This document shows, in pieces, positions 9,305-17,087 of a stretch of 64,000 nt of DNA (positions are counted from its first letter, which is position 1; every line of letters begins with the position of its first letter). Both the position numbers and the translations under genes were made by a program. The notes under the pieces were generated by a model. The model worked only from the letters and a program-made list of their open reading frames with translations, did no database searches and was not told where the DNA came from. This stretch comes from Microbacterium ginsengisoli (GTDB lineage Bacteria > Actinomycetota > Actinomycetes > Actinomycetales > Microbacteriaceae), in the NCBI RefSeq assembly GCF_000956535.1, contig NZ_JYIY01000072.1, positions 1 through 64,000 on the forward strand. The letters run 5' to 3'.

Positions 9305-10255
9305 CTATCGCAGCGAGGCGGCGACGGCGCCGAGCGCGTCGGCCGAGCGGCGCAGCAGGCCCAGCTCGCTGGGCGAGAACGCGCTCTCGCGCACCGGCAC
9401 CGCCCCGCGGGAACTCACGATCGACGGCACCGAGAGCGCGACCCGATCGACGCCGTGGAAGTCGCTCAGCACGGTCGAGACCGGCATCACGGCGTGCTCG
9501 TCGCGCAGGATCGCCTCGATGATGCGGGCGCTCGACAGGCCGATCGCGTAGTTGGTCGCGCCCTTGCCCTGGATCACCTTGTAGGCCGCGTCGCGCACCT
9601 CCACGGCGATCTGGTCGAGCTCGTCGACGGTCATCGGCGGGTGGCCCGCGCTCTGCCAGTCGAGGATCGGCACGGTGCCGATCGTGGCCGACGACCACAG
9701 TGGGAACTCGGTGTCGCCGTGCTCGCCGACGATGTAGGCGTGCACGCTCGACGGCGACACCCCGGCGCGCTGCGCGAGCCGCACCCGCAGCCGGGACGTG
9801 TCGAGCACGGTGCCGGAGGCGAAGATCCGCTCGGGCGGCAGGGCGGTGGCCTCCTGCGCGAGCACTGTCAGCACGTCGCACGGGTTCGTGACGATGACGT
9901 AGATGGCGTCGGGGGCGACCTCGAGCAGCTGCGGCATCATCGTGCGCAGGATGCCGGCGTTCACGCCGGCCAGTTCGATGCGCGTCTGCCCCGGTTTCTG
10001 CTTCGCGCCGGCCGTGATCACCACGACGTGCGAGCCTTCGGCGACGCTCACGTCACCGCCGCCGATGATGTCGCTCGACCCGGTGAACTGGGTGCCGTGC
10101 TGTAGGTCGAGCACTTCGGCCTCGACCTTCTCGGTCGCGACGTCGTACAGGGCGACGTGCCGCGCCGACCCGCGGATGAGGGCGGCGTAGGCGGCGCTCG
10201 ACCCGACGGCTCCCGCGCCGACGATGGTGACCTTCGAGTTCTCGATCGCGCTCAC
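9305..10255 (-). CDS. ldh: L-lactate dehydrogenase
   Basis: NAD-dependent interconversion of pyruvate and L-lactate. The 316-residue product has the Rossmann start VTIVGAGAVGSS, the substrate-loop arginine in KPGQTRIELAGVN, NPCDVLT, and the catalytic histidine in GEHGDTEFPLWSS. The residues pattern (Gln-Lys-Pro-Gly-Gln-Thr-Arg loop) fits lactate rather than malate dehydrogenase. Start GTG at 10255 gives VSAIENSKVTIV directly before the nucleotide fold; the frame is open further upstream but that part is not family-like. Stop is TAG at 9305-9307. Confidence 0.94.
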   Translation of the reverse strand: MSAIENSKVTIVGAGAVGSSAAYAALIRGSARHVALYDVATEKVEAEVLDLQHGTQFTGSSDIIGGGDVSVAEGSHVVVITAGAKQKPGQTRIELAGVNAGILRTMMPQLLEVAPDAIYVIVTNPCDVLTVLAQEATALPPERIFASGTVLDTSRLRVRLAQRAGVSPSSVHAYIVGEHGDTEFPLWSSATIGTVPILDWQSAGHPPMTVDELDQIAVEVRDAAYKVIQGKGATNYAIGLSSARIIEAILRDEHAVMPVSTVLSDFHGVDRVALSVPSIVSSRGAVPVRESAFSPSELGLLRRSADALGAVAASLR

Positions 10256-10392
10256 GGGGTCAGTCTGGCAGTGACGGATGCCCCGTGCCCCCGGTTCGCA
10301 CCGTGTTAATCGACCAGACGGCCCGGCGTCGCGCGAGCGGTCGTAGCCTGTGCGAGGAGACGGGTGCGGCACCCGTCGGATCGGAGCGCGTC

Positions 10393-11253
10393 GTGGAGTT
10401 CGGACTGCACATCGCTGATTTCACCTGGAAGACCGGACCCGCCCAGCTCGGCCCTGCGCTCGCGGCGCACGTGCGCAATGCGGAGGCCGCCGGCATCCAG
10501 CGACTGACCGTCATGGACCACTTCTGGCAACTGCCCGGTATCGGCCCGGAGGATCACGAGATGCTCGAGGCGTACGCGACGCTCGGCTTCATCGCGGCCC
10601 ACACGGAGAAGGCGCTTCTCCACACTCTCGTCACGGGCGTGATCTACCGGCATCCGTCGCTGCTGGCGAAGCAGATCTCCACGCTCAACGTGCTCTCAGG
10701 CGGTCGCGTCGGGCTCGGCATCGGCGCCGCCTGGAACGAGCAGGAGTGCGTCGGGCTGGGGTTCCCGTTCCCGCCGGTCGCGCAGCGCTTCCGCGAGCTC
10801 GAGGAGACCCTGCAGATCTGCGCGCAGATGTGGTCGGACGACGACGGGCCGTTCGAGGGCAGGATCTGGCAGCTCGAGCGCACCATCAACTCGCCGCAGA
10901 ACATCACCAAGCCCTACCTCATGATCGGCGGCGGCGGGGAGAAGAAGACGCTGCGCCTCGTCGCCGAGCACGCCGACGCCTGCAACCTGTCGGCGATGGC
11001 AGACCTCGAGGTGCCCGCGCACAAGCTCGACGTGCTGCGCGGCCACTGCGACGCCGTCGGCCGCGACTACGACACGATCGAGAAGACCGCCATGATCGCG
11101 GTCTCCCCGGCCTCGACCGTCGACGACGTCGCCGAGCGGGTGGAGGCGCTCGCCGGCCTCGGCTTCACGGCGACCTACGTGTTCTCCGTCGGCATCGACG
11201 AGCCCGCGCGGGTGGTCGACATCGTCTCGGATGTCGCAGCCCGCGTCGCCTGA
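10393..11253 (+). CDS. LLM-class F420-dependent oxidoreductase
   Basis: A 286-residue luciferase-like monooxygenase-fold enzyme that would use coenzyme F420 (or FMN) to reduce or oxidise an unidentified substrate. Family segments are VMDHFWQ, ATLGFIAAHTEKALLHTLVTG, ISTLNVLSGGRVGLGIGAAWNEQE, and KPYLMIGGGGEKKTLRLVAEHADACN. GTG 10393 is chosen because GGAG stands six bases upstream and the homology begins with EFGLHIADF. The frame stays open to 10285, but that extension is unlike the family. A TAGCCT box near 10344 may be the -10. It is the last gene before tRNA-Ser and the island. Confidence 0.88.
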   Translation: MEFGLHIADFTWKTGPAQLGPALAAHVRNAEAAGIQRLTVMDHFWQLPGIGPEDHEMLEAYATLGFIAAHTEKALLHTLVTGVIYRHPSLLAKQISTLNVLSGGRVGLGIGAAWNEQECVGLGFPFPPVAQRFRELEETLQICAQMWSDDDGPFEGRIWQLERTINSPQNITKPYLMIGGGGEKKTLRLVAEHADACNLSAMADLEVPAHKLDVLRGHCDAVGRDYDTIEKTAMIAVSPASTVDDVAERVEALAGLGFTATYVFSVGIDEPARVVDIVSDVAARVA

Positions 11254-11315
11254 GACGGCACCGTCAGACGGGCGCCGATTGGCGGCATCCGTCACCCTCA
11301 CGTACACTCGTCGGC

Positions 11316-11403
11316 GGTGACGTGTCCGAGCGGCCGAAGGTGCAACTCTCGAAAAGTTGTGTAGGGTAACCCCCTACCGTGGGTTCAAATCCCACCGTCA
11401 CCG
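11316..11403 (+). tRNA. tRNA-Ser (anticodon CGA)
   Basis: The acceptor arms GGTGACG (11316-11322) and CGTCACC (11396-11402) pair perfectly, followed by discriminator G and an encoded CCA (11404-11406). The anticodon stem 11343-11347/11355-11359 closes a seven-base loop, CTCGAAA, giving anticodon CGA at 11350-11352. The long variable arm (GTAGGGTAACCCCCTAC) and the T-loop GTTCAAAT are standard for class II serine tRNA. An insertion-sequence cluster starts about 120 bases downstream, a common position for mobile DNA. Confidence 0.97.
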
Positions 11404-11408
11404 CCATG

Positions 11409-11434
11409 AAAACCCCCGATTAGTCGGGGGTTTT
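11409..11434 (+). terminator. Rho-independent terminator of tRNA-Ser
   Basis: A stem CCCCCGA (11413-11419) and TCGGGGG (11424-11430) around a TTAG loop, preceded by AAAA and followed by TTTT. It sits five bases after the tRNA CCA end. Confidence 0.92.
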
Positions 11435-11549
11435 CGTACGTTTGGGGGTCGACGCGGTGCATCTGTGGTGCAGATCTGAGTGGGTCCTCGAGGACGTGAC
11501 CCTGGCGATGTAGATGCGGGACTGCTGAGGGTCTTGGTGACTCTTCGAT

Positions 11550-12407
11550 TTAGGCCGCGGACGCGGCCTGTGTGGTCATGATTGCTTCGAACTCGACGGG
11601 GGTCAACTTGCCTAGGACCCGTTGCCGACGTCGCCGGTGGTAGGTCCGTTCGATCCAGGTCACGATGGCGAGGCGGAGGTCTTCGCGGGTGGCCCATCGG
11701 CGGCTGTTGAGCACGTTCTTCTGCAGGAGCGCGAAGAACGATTCCATGGCCGCGTTATCTCCGGCAGCGCCGACTCTGCCCATGGAGCCGACGAGCCCGT
11801 GGCGGTCGAGTTCTGCTTGGAAGCGCCGGGAACGGAACTGGCTGCCTCTATCGCTGTGAACGGTGGTGCCGGCGGGGTTGCGGCGTTGGATCGCCATCCG
11901 CAGGGCCGAGACGGCAAGCTCGGACGTCATGCGTTCGTTGATCGAGTAGCCGACGATCCGATTCGACCAGACGTCCTTCACGGCGCACAGGTAGATCTTC
12001 CCTTCACCGGTCGGGTGCTCCGAGATGTCGGTGAGCCAGAGCTGGTCAGGGCCGGGTGCGGTGAACTCGCGCCGGACGAGGTCATCCCGCACCGGAGGGC
12101 CGACCAGGCGCCCCTTCCCGCGACGTTTGCGGACGAACGCGCTGAAGATCTCGTTCTCCGAACACACCCGCCACACCCGCCGCTCCGACGCGGTAAACCC
12201 CGCCGCAGCGAGCTCGTCCGCGATGAACCGGTAACCGAACGCCGGGTCGTCGGCATGCACGTCGATCGCCGCGTTGATCAGATGAGCATCGTCCCAGTCC
12301 CGCTGAGACACGGGATCTTGCAGCCGCCAGTGGTACGGCTGTTTCGCGAACGTCAGCACCCGACACGTCACCGCGACGGGAGTACCGTCGGCGGCGAGTT
12401 CACTCAC
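11550..12407 (-). CDS. IS3-family transposase OrfB (DDE integrase core)
   Basis: 285 residues forming the catalytic part of the IS3 transposase. An N-terminal helix-turn-helix-like HTH_21 region (YRFIADELAAAGFTASERRVWRV) precedes the rve domain with the DDE triad: Asp in LTDISEH, Asp in VHSDRGSQF, Glu in NAAMESFFALLQ. It starts with GTG at 12407, overlapping the OrfA stop (GTGA). In this family the active protein is normally an OrfA-OrfB fusion made by frameshifting near such an overlap. Both frames are intact, so the element may still be active. Confidence 0.93.
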   Translation of the reverse strand: MSELAADGTPVAVTCRVLTFAKQPYHWRLQDPVSQRDWDDAHLINAAIDVHADDPAFGYRFIADELAAAGFTASERRVWRVCSENEIFSAFVRKRRGKGRLVGPPVRDDLVRREFTAPGPDQLWLTDISEHPTGEGKIYLCAVKDVWSNRIVGYSINERMTSELAVSALRMAIQRRNPAGTTVHSDRGSQFRSRRFQAELDRHGLVGSMGRVGAAGDNAAMESFFALLQKNVLNSRRWATREDLRLAIVTWIERTYHRRRRQRVLGKLTPVEFEAIMTTQAASAA

Positions 12408-12709
12408 GAGCGGGTAGAGCCTTTTGGGCCAGACAGGTTCGCCTGTGACAGATACGCCGCCGCGCGGCGGAGGATCTCGACCTCCTGCTCGAGCAGCTTC
12501 ACCCGCTTACGCAGCTCATGGTTCTCCGCGGCCTCGCTCGAGGTCACGCCGGAGCGGCGACCACCGTCGACGTCGGCGATCTTCACCCAGCGCTGCACAC
12601 ACGACTCGGAGATCCCAAAGTCCTTCGCGATCTGCGAGAACGACGACTCCCGACGCAACGCGATCGCGACCACGTCATCCCGGAACTCCTTGGGAAACGG
12701 CTTAGGCAT
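12404..12709 (-). CDS. IS3-family transposase OrfA (DNA-binding)
   Basis: A 101-residue DNA-binding subunit. An HTH of the transposase-8 type (FRDDVVAIALRRESSFSQIAKDFGISESCVQRWVK) is followed by a leucine-rich coiled coil (ELRKRVKLLEQEVEILRRAAAYL) used for multimerisation. I place the start at ATG 12709 (MPKPFPKEFR), the usual beginning for the family; the frame is open 33 bases further upstream. Its end overlaps OrfB by four bases. Confidence 0.92.
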   Translation of the reverse strand: MPKPFPKEFRDDVVAIALRRESSFSQIAKDFGISESCVQRWVKIADVDGGRRSGVTSSEAAENHELRKRVKLLEQEVEILRRAAAYLSQANLSGPKGSTRS

Positions 12710-12770
12710 GAGGACATCCTTCCAGCGGCGACAAATCGCCACAGGTCAGGAGTCACCTAAACCCTCAGCA

Positions 12771-13321
12771 CTCCCTGCTGGGTTCCCTTACTGCTCGGGT
12801 GCTGGCGCTGCTGTCGGACTAGCCACGCTGCTGAGCGGAGCCCGAAGTCGGTCCGCTTGTTCGCGCGGCGATACTGCCGTAGAGCCGCTAATCGCTGCGG
12901 CAGAAGAACGAGGGTTTGTCATTTGAACTGACCCGCTCGGGACCCGCGGATCCGATGTGACCAGATCCTCTGAGGGGAGAGCGCGCCCCGAGCCGGCCCC
13001 TCGGTCCGTCGACATCGTGCCCGGTGGAGGGCCGGTCGACGAGCGGTGGCGGCCGTCGACCCGTCGATTACGGCCTCGCCATCGCGCGAGCCTCTGGTGG
13101 CGGCTCTACTTTGACCGTTTACCCTGCCCCCTCGCCGGCTCGATCGTGGTGCCTCATACGCGACAGCATCGACCGCCACTTTCCGAACCGTAGCGGGGGA
13201 CAGACCCCCCGATAGTCCGGATAAGCGGAAATATCGCGGGTATCGATCCGACCCCTTGAAGTGAGATGGGGCTGAGCAGCAACGCGGGCGGCGGCCACGG
13301 CGGCGGTAGCGCCCGGGGACG
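12771..13321. other. Accessory stretch with no recognisable gene
   Basis: About 550 bases between the IS3 element and hipA. Several frames are open by chance but none has a family-like sequence, a good start or normal third-position bias. A GGGGG-ACAGA-CCCCC hairpin lies at 13195-13209, followed by a relatively A/T-richer patch (13211-13262). It most likely consists of remains of deleted mobile DNA; I could not identify the source. Confidence 0.6.
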
Positions 13322-14566
13322 TCAGCCGCGGAGAATCCTGATCCCCTGATCGAAGGTGTCCGCGAAGCGCTCGATCTCGGACTGTCGGATTCGGTTTGTG
13401 GCTGCGGCGTCGCGCCATCCCTCCAGCACGTCGCCGATGCGATCCAGTTCCGCTTGGGCGGCGCGCTCACTGAGTCGACATGCGCGCGCGAGCTCTTTCA
13501 GACCGTCTGCCTCGTCGTCCGGGTCGCTGGCCCCGGCGATCGTGGTCTGGCGCGCCTTCGGATCGGGCTCGGGGTTGATGTCGAAGGCGGGGCTAAGGGC
13601 CCAGCCGGCTTCGCTTCGCAGGAACCCGTGATTGCGTAGGTGGTCGTCAGTGTTGTGCAGCCCAACGCTAACCGCGACGCGCCGGAACAGCTCACCGAGG
13701 TCGTGCTTTACCCGGCCGCCGGCTTCCTCGATCCGTTCCGCGATCTCCACATAGTCGCCCCCGTCGCCGTCGCGCCGCTCGAGGAGAGTCATCGCGCTCA
13801 TGTAGCCAAGACGTGTGCCGTCGGCATGGCGGTCGAAGCGGTCGAGGAGCAGCACATGCCGACCATCCAGCTGGATGAGTTGATACGTCGGGACGATGAC
13901 ACCGGCGGCTTTCGCGAGGTCGAGTGCTGTAGCCTCCCAGGCCATCACGTCCCATCCGTCGTCGGGGTGAGGGAACTTCGCGATGAGGAGCTGGTCGTCG
14001 TCGCCCCGCACGGCAGCCTTTGGACGGGCGCCACCGAGAGAGCCAGTTCCGGCATCGAGCAGCGTCTTGACTGCGGTCAGCTCGTGGTCACCGTCGTCGC
14101 GCGCTGCGTCCTCCGATGCGCGCATGAGTTCGGGCAAGCGAATCATGCTCGGCACGACGGGGTCCGGATCGAGGAAAGGAGAGCTCGCATCTTCGCGGAA
14201 TCGGAGCGCACCCTGGCGGGTGAAGTCGCTGACACCGGCGAGAAAGTCCACGTCACCCAGCGTGCGCGGCCGACGCTTTTGCTCCAGGGCGAGAGTCCGC
14301 TCCCGCTTGGTGATGAGATTGCGCCCCCAGCGGTCAGGGGCACAGTCCGAGAACGCGCCGGGCAGCCCCGAGGCCTGCTGGGACCCGCTGTAGAGCTCCA
14401 AGCCTGGATCGAGCGCGTACGCCAGAGGATGAGCGAGGTAGTCAGGGTCGTACTGGAACATCGTGGAGGCCAACCGCCCCCGGGTGTGGTTGAACTGAGC
14501 TCGGCCGGCGCGAACGGTCTCTGTCCCCAGGCTGACGTGCACCTCAAGGGCCTCGAAACCGGTCAT
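13322..14566 (-). CDS. hipA: HipA-family toxin kinase
   Basis: Toxin of a type II toxin-antitoxin module. HipA kinases phosphorylate a target, in E. coli glutamyl-tRNA synthetase, stalling translation and favouring dormancy. The 414 residues show the HipA N-domain (ALDPGLELYSGSQQASGLPGAFSDCAPDRWGRN fold region, near residues 50-85), the Gly/Ser autophosphorylation loop GTGSLGGARPKA (about 172-184), the catalytic NTDDHLRNHG (about 304-313) and the metal-binding SPAFDINP (about 326-333). All key residues are present, so it should be an active kinase. Its ATG overlaps the hipB stop (ATGA), the usual antitoxin-first arrangement. It lies in an IS-flanked island. Confidence 0.94.
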   Translation of the reverse strand: MTGFEALEVHVSLGTETVRAGRAQFNHTRGRLASTMFQYDPDYLAHPLAYALDPGLELYSGSQQASGLPGAFSDCAPDRWGRNLITKRERTLALEQKRRPRTLGDVDFLAGVSDFTRQGALRFREDASSPFLDPDPVVPSMIRLPELMRASEDAARDDGDHELTAVKTLLDAGTGSLGGARPKAAVRGDDDQLLIAKFPHPDDGWDVMAWEATALDLAKAAGVIVPTYQLIQLDGRHVLLLDRFDRHADGTRLGYMSAMTLLERRDGDGGDYVEIAERIEEAGGRVKHDLGELFRRVAVSVGLHNTDDHLRNHGFLRSEAGWALSPAFDINPEPDPKARQTTIAGASDPDDEADGLKELARACRLSERAAQAELDRIGDVLEGWRDAAATNRIRQSEIERFADTFDQGIRILRG

Positions 14567-14886
14567 CGGACTCGCTTCCGGCCGATGAGACCAGCGCGGG
14601 CGCGGCCGAGGTCTGTGTTCAGTGGATCGAGCGCGTCGGCGAGCGTGTCGAGCACGCCGAGAGCGCGAGCGACTCTCAGGACGACATGGAAGCCCACCGC
14701 GGGATCGCCGTGCTCCAACCGACGGAGAGTCCCCCGTGAGATGTCGGCACGCTCCGCCACCTGCTCAGCTGTCAGTCCAAGAATCTTCCGCCACGCAGCG
14801 AAGTCGTCACCGATCTCCTCGGCGGCACGGCGCACCTTCGGAGGCAACGGCGCGGTGTCCGCTGGACGCCGCTTAATGGAAGACAT
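14563..14886 (-). CDS. hipB: HipB-like antitoxin, XRE-type HTH
   Basis: 107 residues with a central Cro/C1-type helix-turn-helix (WRKILGLTAEQVAERADISRGTLRRLEHG, about residues 31-60). It would neutralise HipA and repress the operon. ATG 14886 is preferred over the ATG at 14895: the latter lies inside the -10 box, and transcription should begin at about 14886-14887, making the antitoxin message leaderless. The C-terminus is basic (GRARAGLIGRKRVR). It lacks the Trp-ending tail of E. coli HipB, so recognition of HipA may differ. Confidence 0.9.
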   Translation of the reverse strand: MSSIKRRPADTAPLPPKVRRAAEEIGDDFAAWRKILGLTAEQVAERADISRGTLRRLEHGDPAVGFHVVLRVARALGVLDTLADALDPLNTDLGRARAGLIGRKRVR

Positions 14887-14893
14887 GCAGATC

Positions 14894-14922
14894 ATTATCG
14901 CTTGTAAAGGTCATTATGTAAA
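14894..14922 (-). promoter_or_regulatory. hipBA promoter with overlapping direct repeats
   Basis: Read on the minus strand: -35 TTTACA (14917-14922), a 17-base spacer, and -10 GATAAT (14894-14899). The A/T-rich block stands out from the GC-rich surroundings. Within it, CATTAT followed by GTAAA occurs twice on the plus strand (from 14893 and from 14912), a plausible HipB operator covering both promoter boxes. This is a sequence-based inference. Confidence 0.75.
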
Positions 14923-14934
14923 CCGGTGCGGGAC

Positions 14935-15093
14935 TCAGAAGAGGCGCATGCCTCCGTCACGCCGCGCATCGGCCATCATGAACGACTTCACCGCTGCGGC
15001 GACTGCCGTGTGCCGGTCTTCGCGGATGGCTGTAAAAGGGGTGTCCGCTCCATATCGAAGGTGCGAGCCGAAACCTTCGGTATGGCGCAGCAT
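14935..15093 (-). CDS. Small ORF or gene remnant, unknown
   Basis: A 52-codon frame (MLRHTEGFGSHLRYG... ending MRLF) between hipB and the IS5 element. It shows codon-like composition but no recognised family and no good ribosome binding site, and an in-frame TAG precedes it eight codons upstream. It may be the 3' end of a gene cut away when the IS5 element arrived, or noise. Confidence 0.25.
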   Translation of the reverse strand: MLRHTEGFGSHLRYGADTPFTAIREDRHTAVAAAVKSFMMADARRDGGMRLF

Positions 15094-15152
15094 CGTAGCG
15101 CCGCGGCGCTACGCCTAGGCCGTGTTGCTAAACGTGGTCGGGCGCTTCGGGG

Positions 15153-16058
15153 GTGAGTCTTGGATGCGTGTCGCGTGATGTGATCTCGGATGAAGCATGG
15201 GCTGTGATCGGCCCGTTGTTCCCGAATGTGAAGTCGACGGGGCAGCCGCCGGTGGATCGGCGCACGGTCGTCGAGGCGACAGCGCGGCGGTTCCGGACCG
15301 GGGCACCGTGGCGGGATGTGCCGGAGCGGTTCGGGAACTGGAACACGATCTACAAGAACTTCAACCGGTGGTCCGAGCAGGGGGTGTGGGCGCGGGTGCT
15401 GGAGAGGACGCAGTCGCTCGCGCAGCAGTCCGGGGATCTGGACTGGGTCGCGTCGATCGACTCCACGATCGTGCGCGTGCACCAGCACGGCGCGACACTT
15501 CCCCGGACTACAGGGGGCGACATCGAACTACAAGAAGTTCGGCGACGAGCCACCTGATCATGCGATCGGCCGCTCTCGCGGCGGGCTGACGACGAAGAAT
15601 CACCTGGTTTGCGACGGGAAGGGACGCGCCCTCGCGTTCATTCTCACCCTGGGGCAGGCGGCAGATACCAGCATGCTCGCCGCGACGCTGAGCGAGATTC
15701 GCGTCCCGGGCGCGAGAGGCAGGCCGAGATCGAGGCCGAACCGGGTGCTCGCTGACAAGGGCTACCCGTCGAGGGCGAATCGGGCGTGGCTGCGCGAGCG
15801 CGGGATCGCCTCGACGATTCCCGAACGCGACGATCAGATCGCTCACCGACGCAAGCGCCGCGGCCGACCGATCGACTTCGGCGATCAGCAACGGACCCGC
15901 TACCGCGGCCGTAACGTCGTCGAGAGGTGCTTCAACAAACTCAAACGGTGGCGCGGGATCGCGATGCGCTCAGACAAGACCCCCGCAACTACCACGCCGG
16001 CCTCTGCCTCGCCGCAACCCTCCACTGGCTCACCAGTAGCGCCAGCAATACGGGCTAA
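15153..16058 (+). pseudogene. IS5-family transposase, frame broken twice
   Basis: The first frame (GTG 15153) encodes the DUF4096/IS5 N-terminus (SDEAWAVIGPLFP, FRTGAPWRDVPERFGNWNTI, and the first Asp in ASIDSTIVR). At the GGGGG tract near 15516-15520 the reading must move +1 to continue with NYKKFGDEPPDHAIGRSRGGLTTK and the second Asp (VLADKGYPS) and Glu (NVVERCFNKLKRWR). At the CCCCC tract near 15980-15984 it must shift back to finish with NYHAGLCLAATLHWLTS and the TAA at 16056. The first shift could be programmed, as in some IS427-type elements; the second looks like a lost base. Homopolymer sequencing error is a further alternative. Confidence 0.82.
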
Positions 16059-16420
16059 TCGTCGAACACTTCGGCTTTCGTGGTTTCAGGATCCGCGAGG
16101 CCGATCACTACGCGGCTGTATGGCTCGCCGGACAACTCAATCCGCAGCCCGCGTGGCGTGTCTGAGTGCACGAGAGCGAGCGTGATTCCGCGCTCTTCGC
16201 CGTTGCGGAAGGTTCCCACGGCGGTCGTGTCGGGAACATATCGGCCCGCGAGCTTGAAGTCTCTTCCCCACCCTTTGATCTGCTCATGTGCGTCGTCCAG
16301 AACCTCCACGGAGGTGACGTTGCTCAACGAGAAGCGAGTCGACGCGAGCAATCCTTCAACCTTCTCGAACACCGACAGAGTGACCACGGCATCGGAGCCA
16401 TCACGAGTTATCTGAGCCAT
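16055..16420 (-). CDS. IS5 passenger gene, conserved small protein of unknown function
   Basis: 121 residues, no signal or membrane segment, mostly predicted beta-strand, with the phrases VTLSVFEKVEGLLAS, VTSVEVLDDAHEQIKGWG, FKLAGRYVPDTTAVGTF and LALVHSDTPRGLRIEL. I recognise this as a small actinobacterial family seen in many genomes as a hypothetical protein, not a transposition protein. Its stop codon overlaps the transposase stop tail to tail (TAA 16056-16058 against 16055-16057). TACTCT (minus strand, 16427-16432) lies six bases before its ATG, so it seems to have its own leaderless promoter inside the element. Function unknown. Confidence 0.8.
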   Translation of the reverse strand: MAQITRDGSDAVVTLSVFEKVEGLLASTRFSLSNVTSVEVLDDAHEQIKGWGRDFKLAGRYVPDTTAVGTFRNGEERGITLALVHSDTPRGLRIELSGEPYSRVVIGLADPETTKAEVFDD

Positions 16421-16533
16421 GCGCCCAGAGTAACTCGCGCGCTGAACACCAATGCCGAACGCCCTGATCCATCAGCATCGACGCATCGGTAGGCACAACG
16501 TCCGGTAAGTGAACCGCGTTTAGCAACACGGCC

Positions 16534-17087
16534 TAGCCCTCGTCGCCGCCGCAGCGCGTGCATCTTGCGGACCACGTAGACGCCGTAGTTCTCCGCATGC
16601 AGCCGCACGATCTCCGGGATCAACAGCTCGTCCCGAAGCTGCCGGGCGGACGCGGGCCGCGCTTTCGCAGCCCGGTATCCGCGGGCGGTGAGGAACCCCA
16701 CCTCGGCGTGCCGCATCACACGGCAGACGAGCTCGACCAGGAAACGACTACGCATCCTGTCAACGAACGCGATCATCTCGACGAGCGGCGGCCGAGCTCG
16801 GTCGCGAAGAACACGCTCGCTGACCGGAGGATCTCGTTCGCCCCCTCCAACTCGGCGATCTACTTCTTCAACCGTTTGATCTCCGCTTGGGCCTCGCTCG
16901 AGGTCCCCGGCTGACGGCCCTCGTCGACGTCGAGGCGCTTCTTCCACAATCGCAGCGTCTCGGGATTGACCCGGAGGTTGGCGGCGAGGTGCGTGATCGC
17001 GGCGTGATCGGTCTTGTGATCGGGGCGAGCCTCGCTCAGCATCCGCAGCGCACGCTGACGGAACTCGTCCGGATACGGTCCTGGCAT
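16534..17087 (-). pseudogene. Remnant of a second IS3-family element (OrfA and start of OrfB)
   Basis: OrfA starts at ATG 17087 (GGAGG eight bases upstream) with MPGPYPDEFRQRALRM, an HTH (ITHLAANLRVNPETLRLWKKR) and EAQAEIKRLKK, then hits an in-frame TAG at 16860-16862. Beyond it the same frame continues IAELEGANEILRSASVFFATELG, so the stop replaces what is usually Glu. The beginning of OrfB follows (MIAFVDRMRSRFLVELVCRVMRH ... YGVYVVRKMHALRRRRG) and ends at the IS5 border. The catalytic DDE part is absent on both sides of the IS5 element. It is a different IS3 lineage from the complete element at 11,523. Confidence 0.85.

Larger units (their letters stand above)
11523..12770 (-). mobile_element. 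IS3-family insertion sequence, apparently complete
   Basis: A 1248-bp element with ends TGCTGAGGG...; the 21-bp terminal repeats at 11523-11543 and 12750-12770 match at 19 of 21 positions and begin TG / end CA as IS3 elements do. The similarity runs a few bases outward (GGGAC against GGGAG), so the exact edge could be up to five bases further. It encodes the two overlapping frames OrfA and OrfB on the minus strand. No 3-4 bp target duplication is visible at either boundary, which suggests later rearrangement or drift of the flanks. Confidence 0.88.
15118..16533 (+). mobile_element. IS5-family element with a passenger gene
   Basis: A 1416-bp element bounded by perfect 17-bp inverted repeats beginning GGCCGTGTTGCTAAACG (15118-15134 and 16517-16533), with TA on both outer sides as a possible 2-bp target duplication. 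It contains an IS5/IS427-type transposase on the plus strand and, in its right third, an unrelated small gene on the minus strand. That makes it some 400 bases longer than typical elements of the group. Both outer flanks read CTAG/ CTAG, but the sequences beyond them do not join into one gene. Confidence 0.88.

Noticed and set aside
11622-12926. A 434-codon frame on the plus strand across the IS3 element
   Set aside because: It is antisense to the intact OrfA/OrfB transposase, has no family-like sequence and is typical of GC-rich shadow frames.
14887-14895. The first hipB ATG at 14895 as translation start
   Set aside because: It lies inside the -10 box of a good promoter, so it would not be transcribed.
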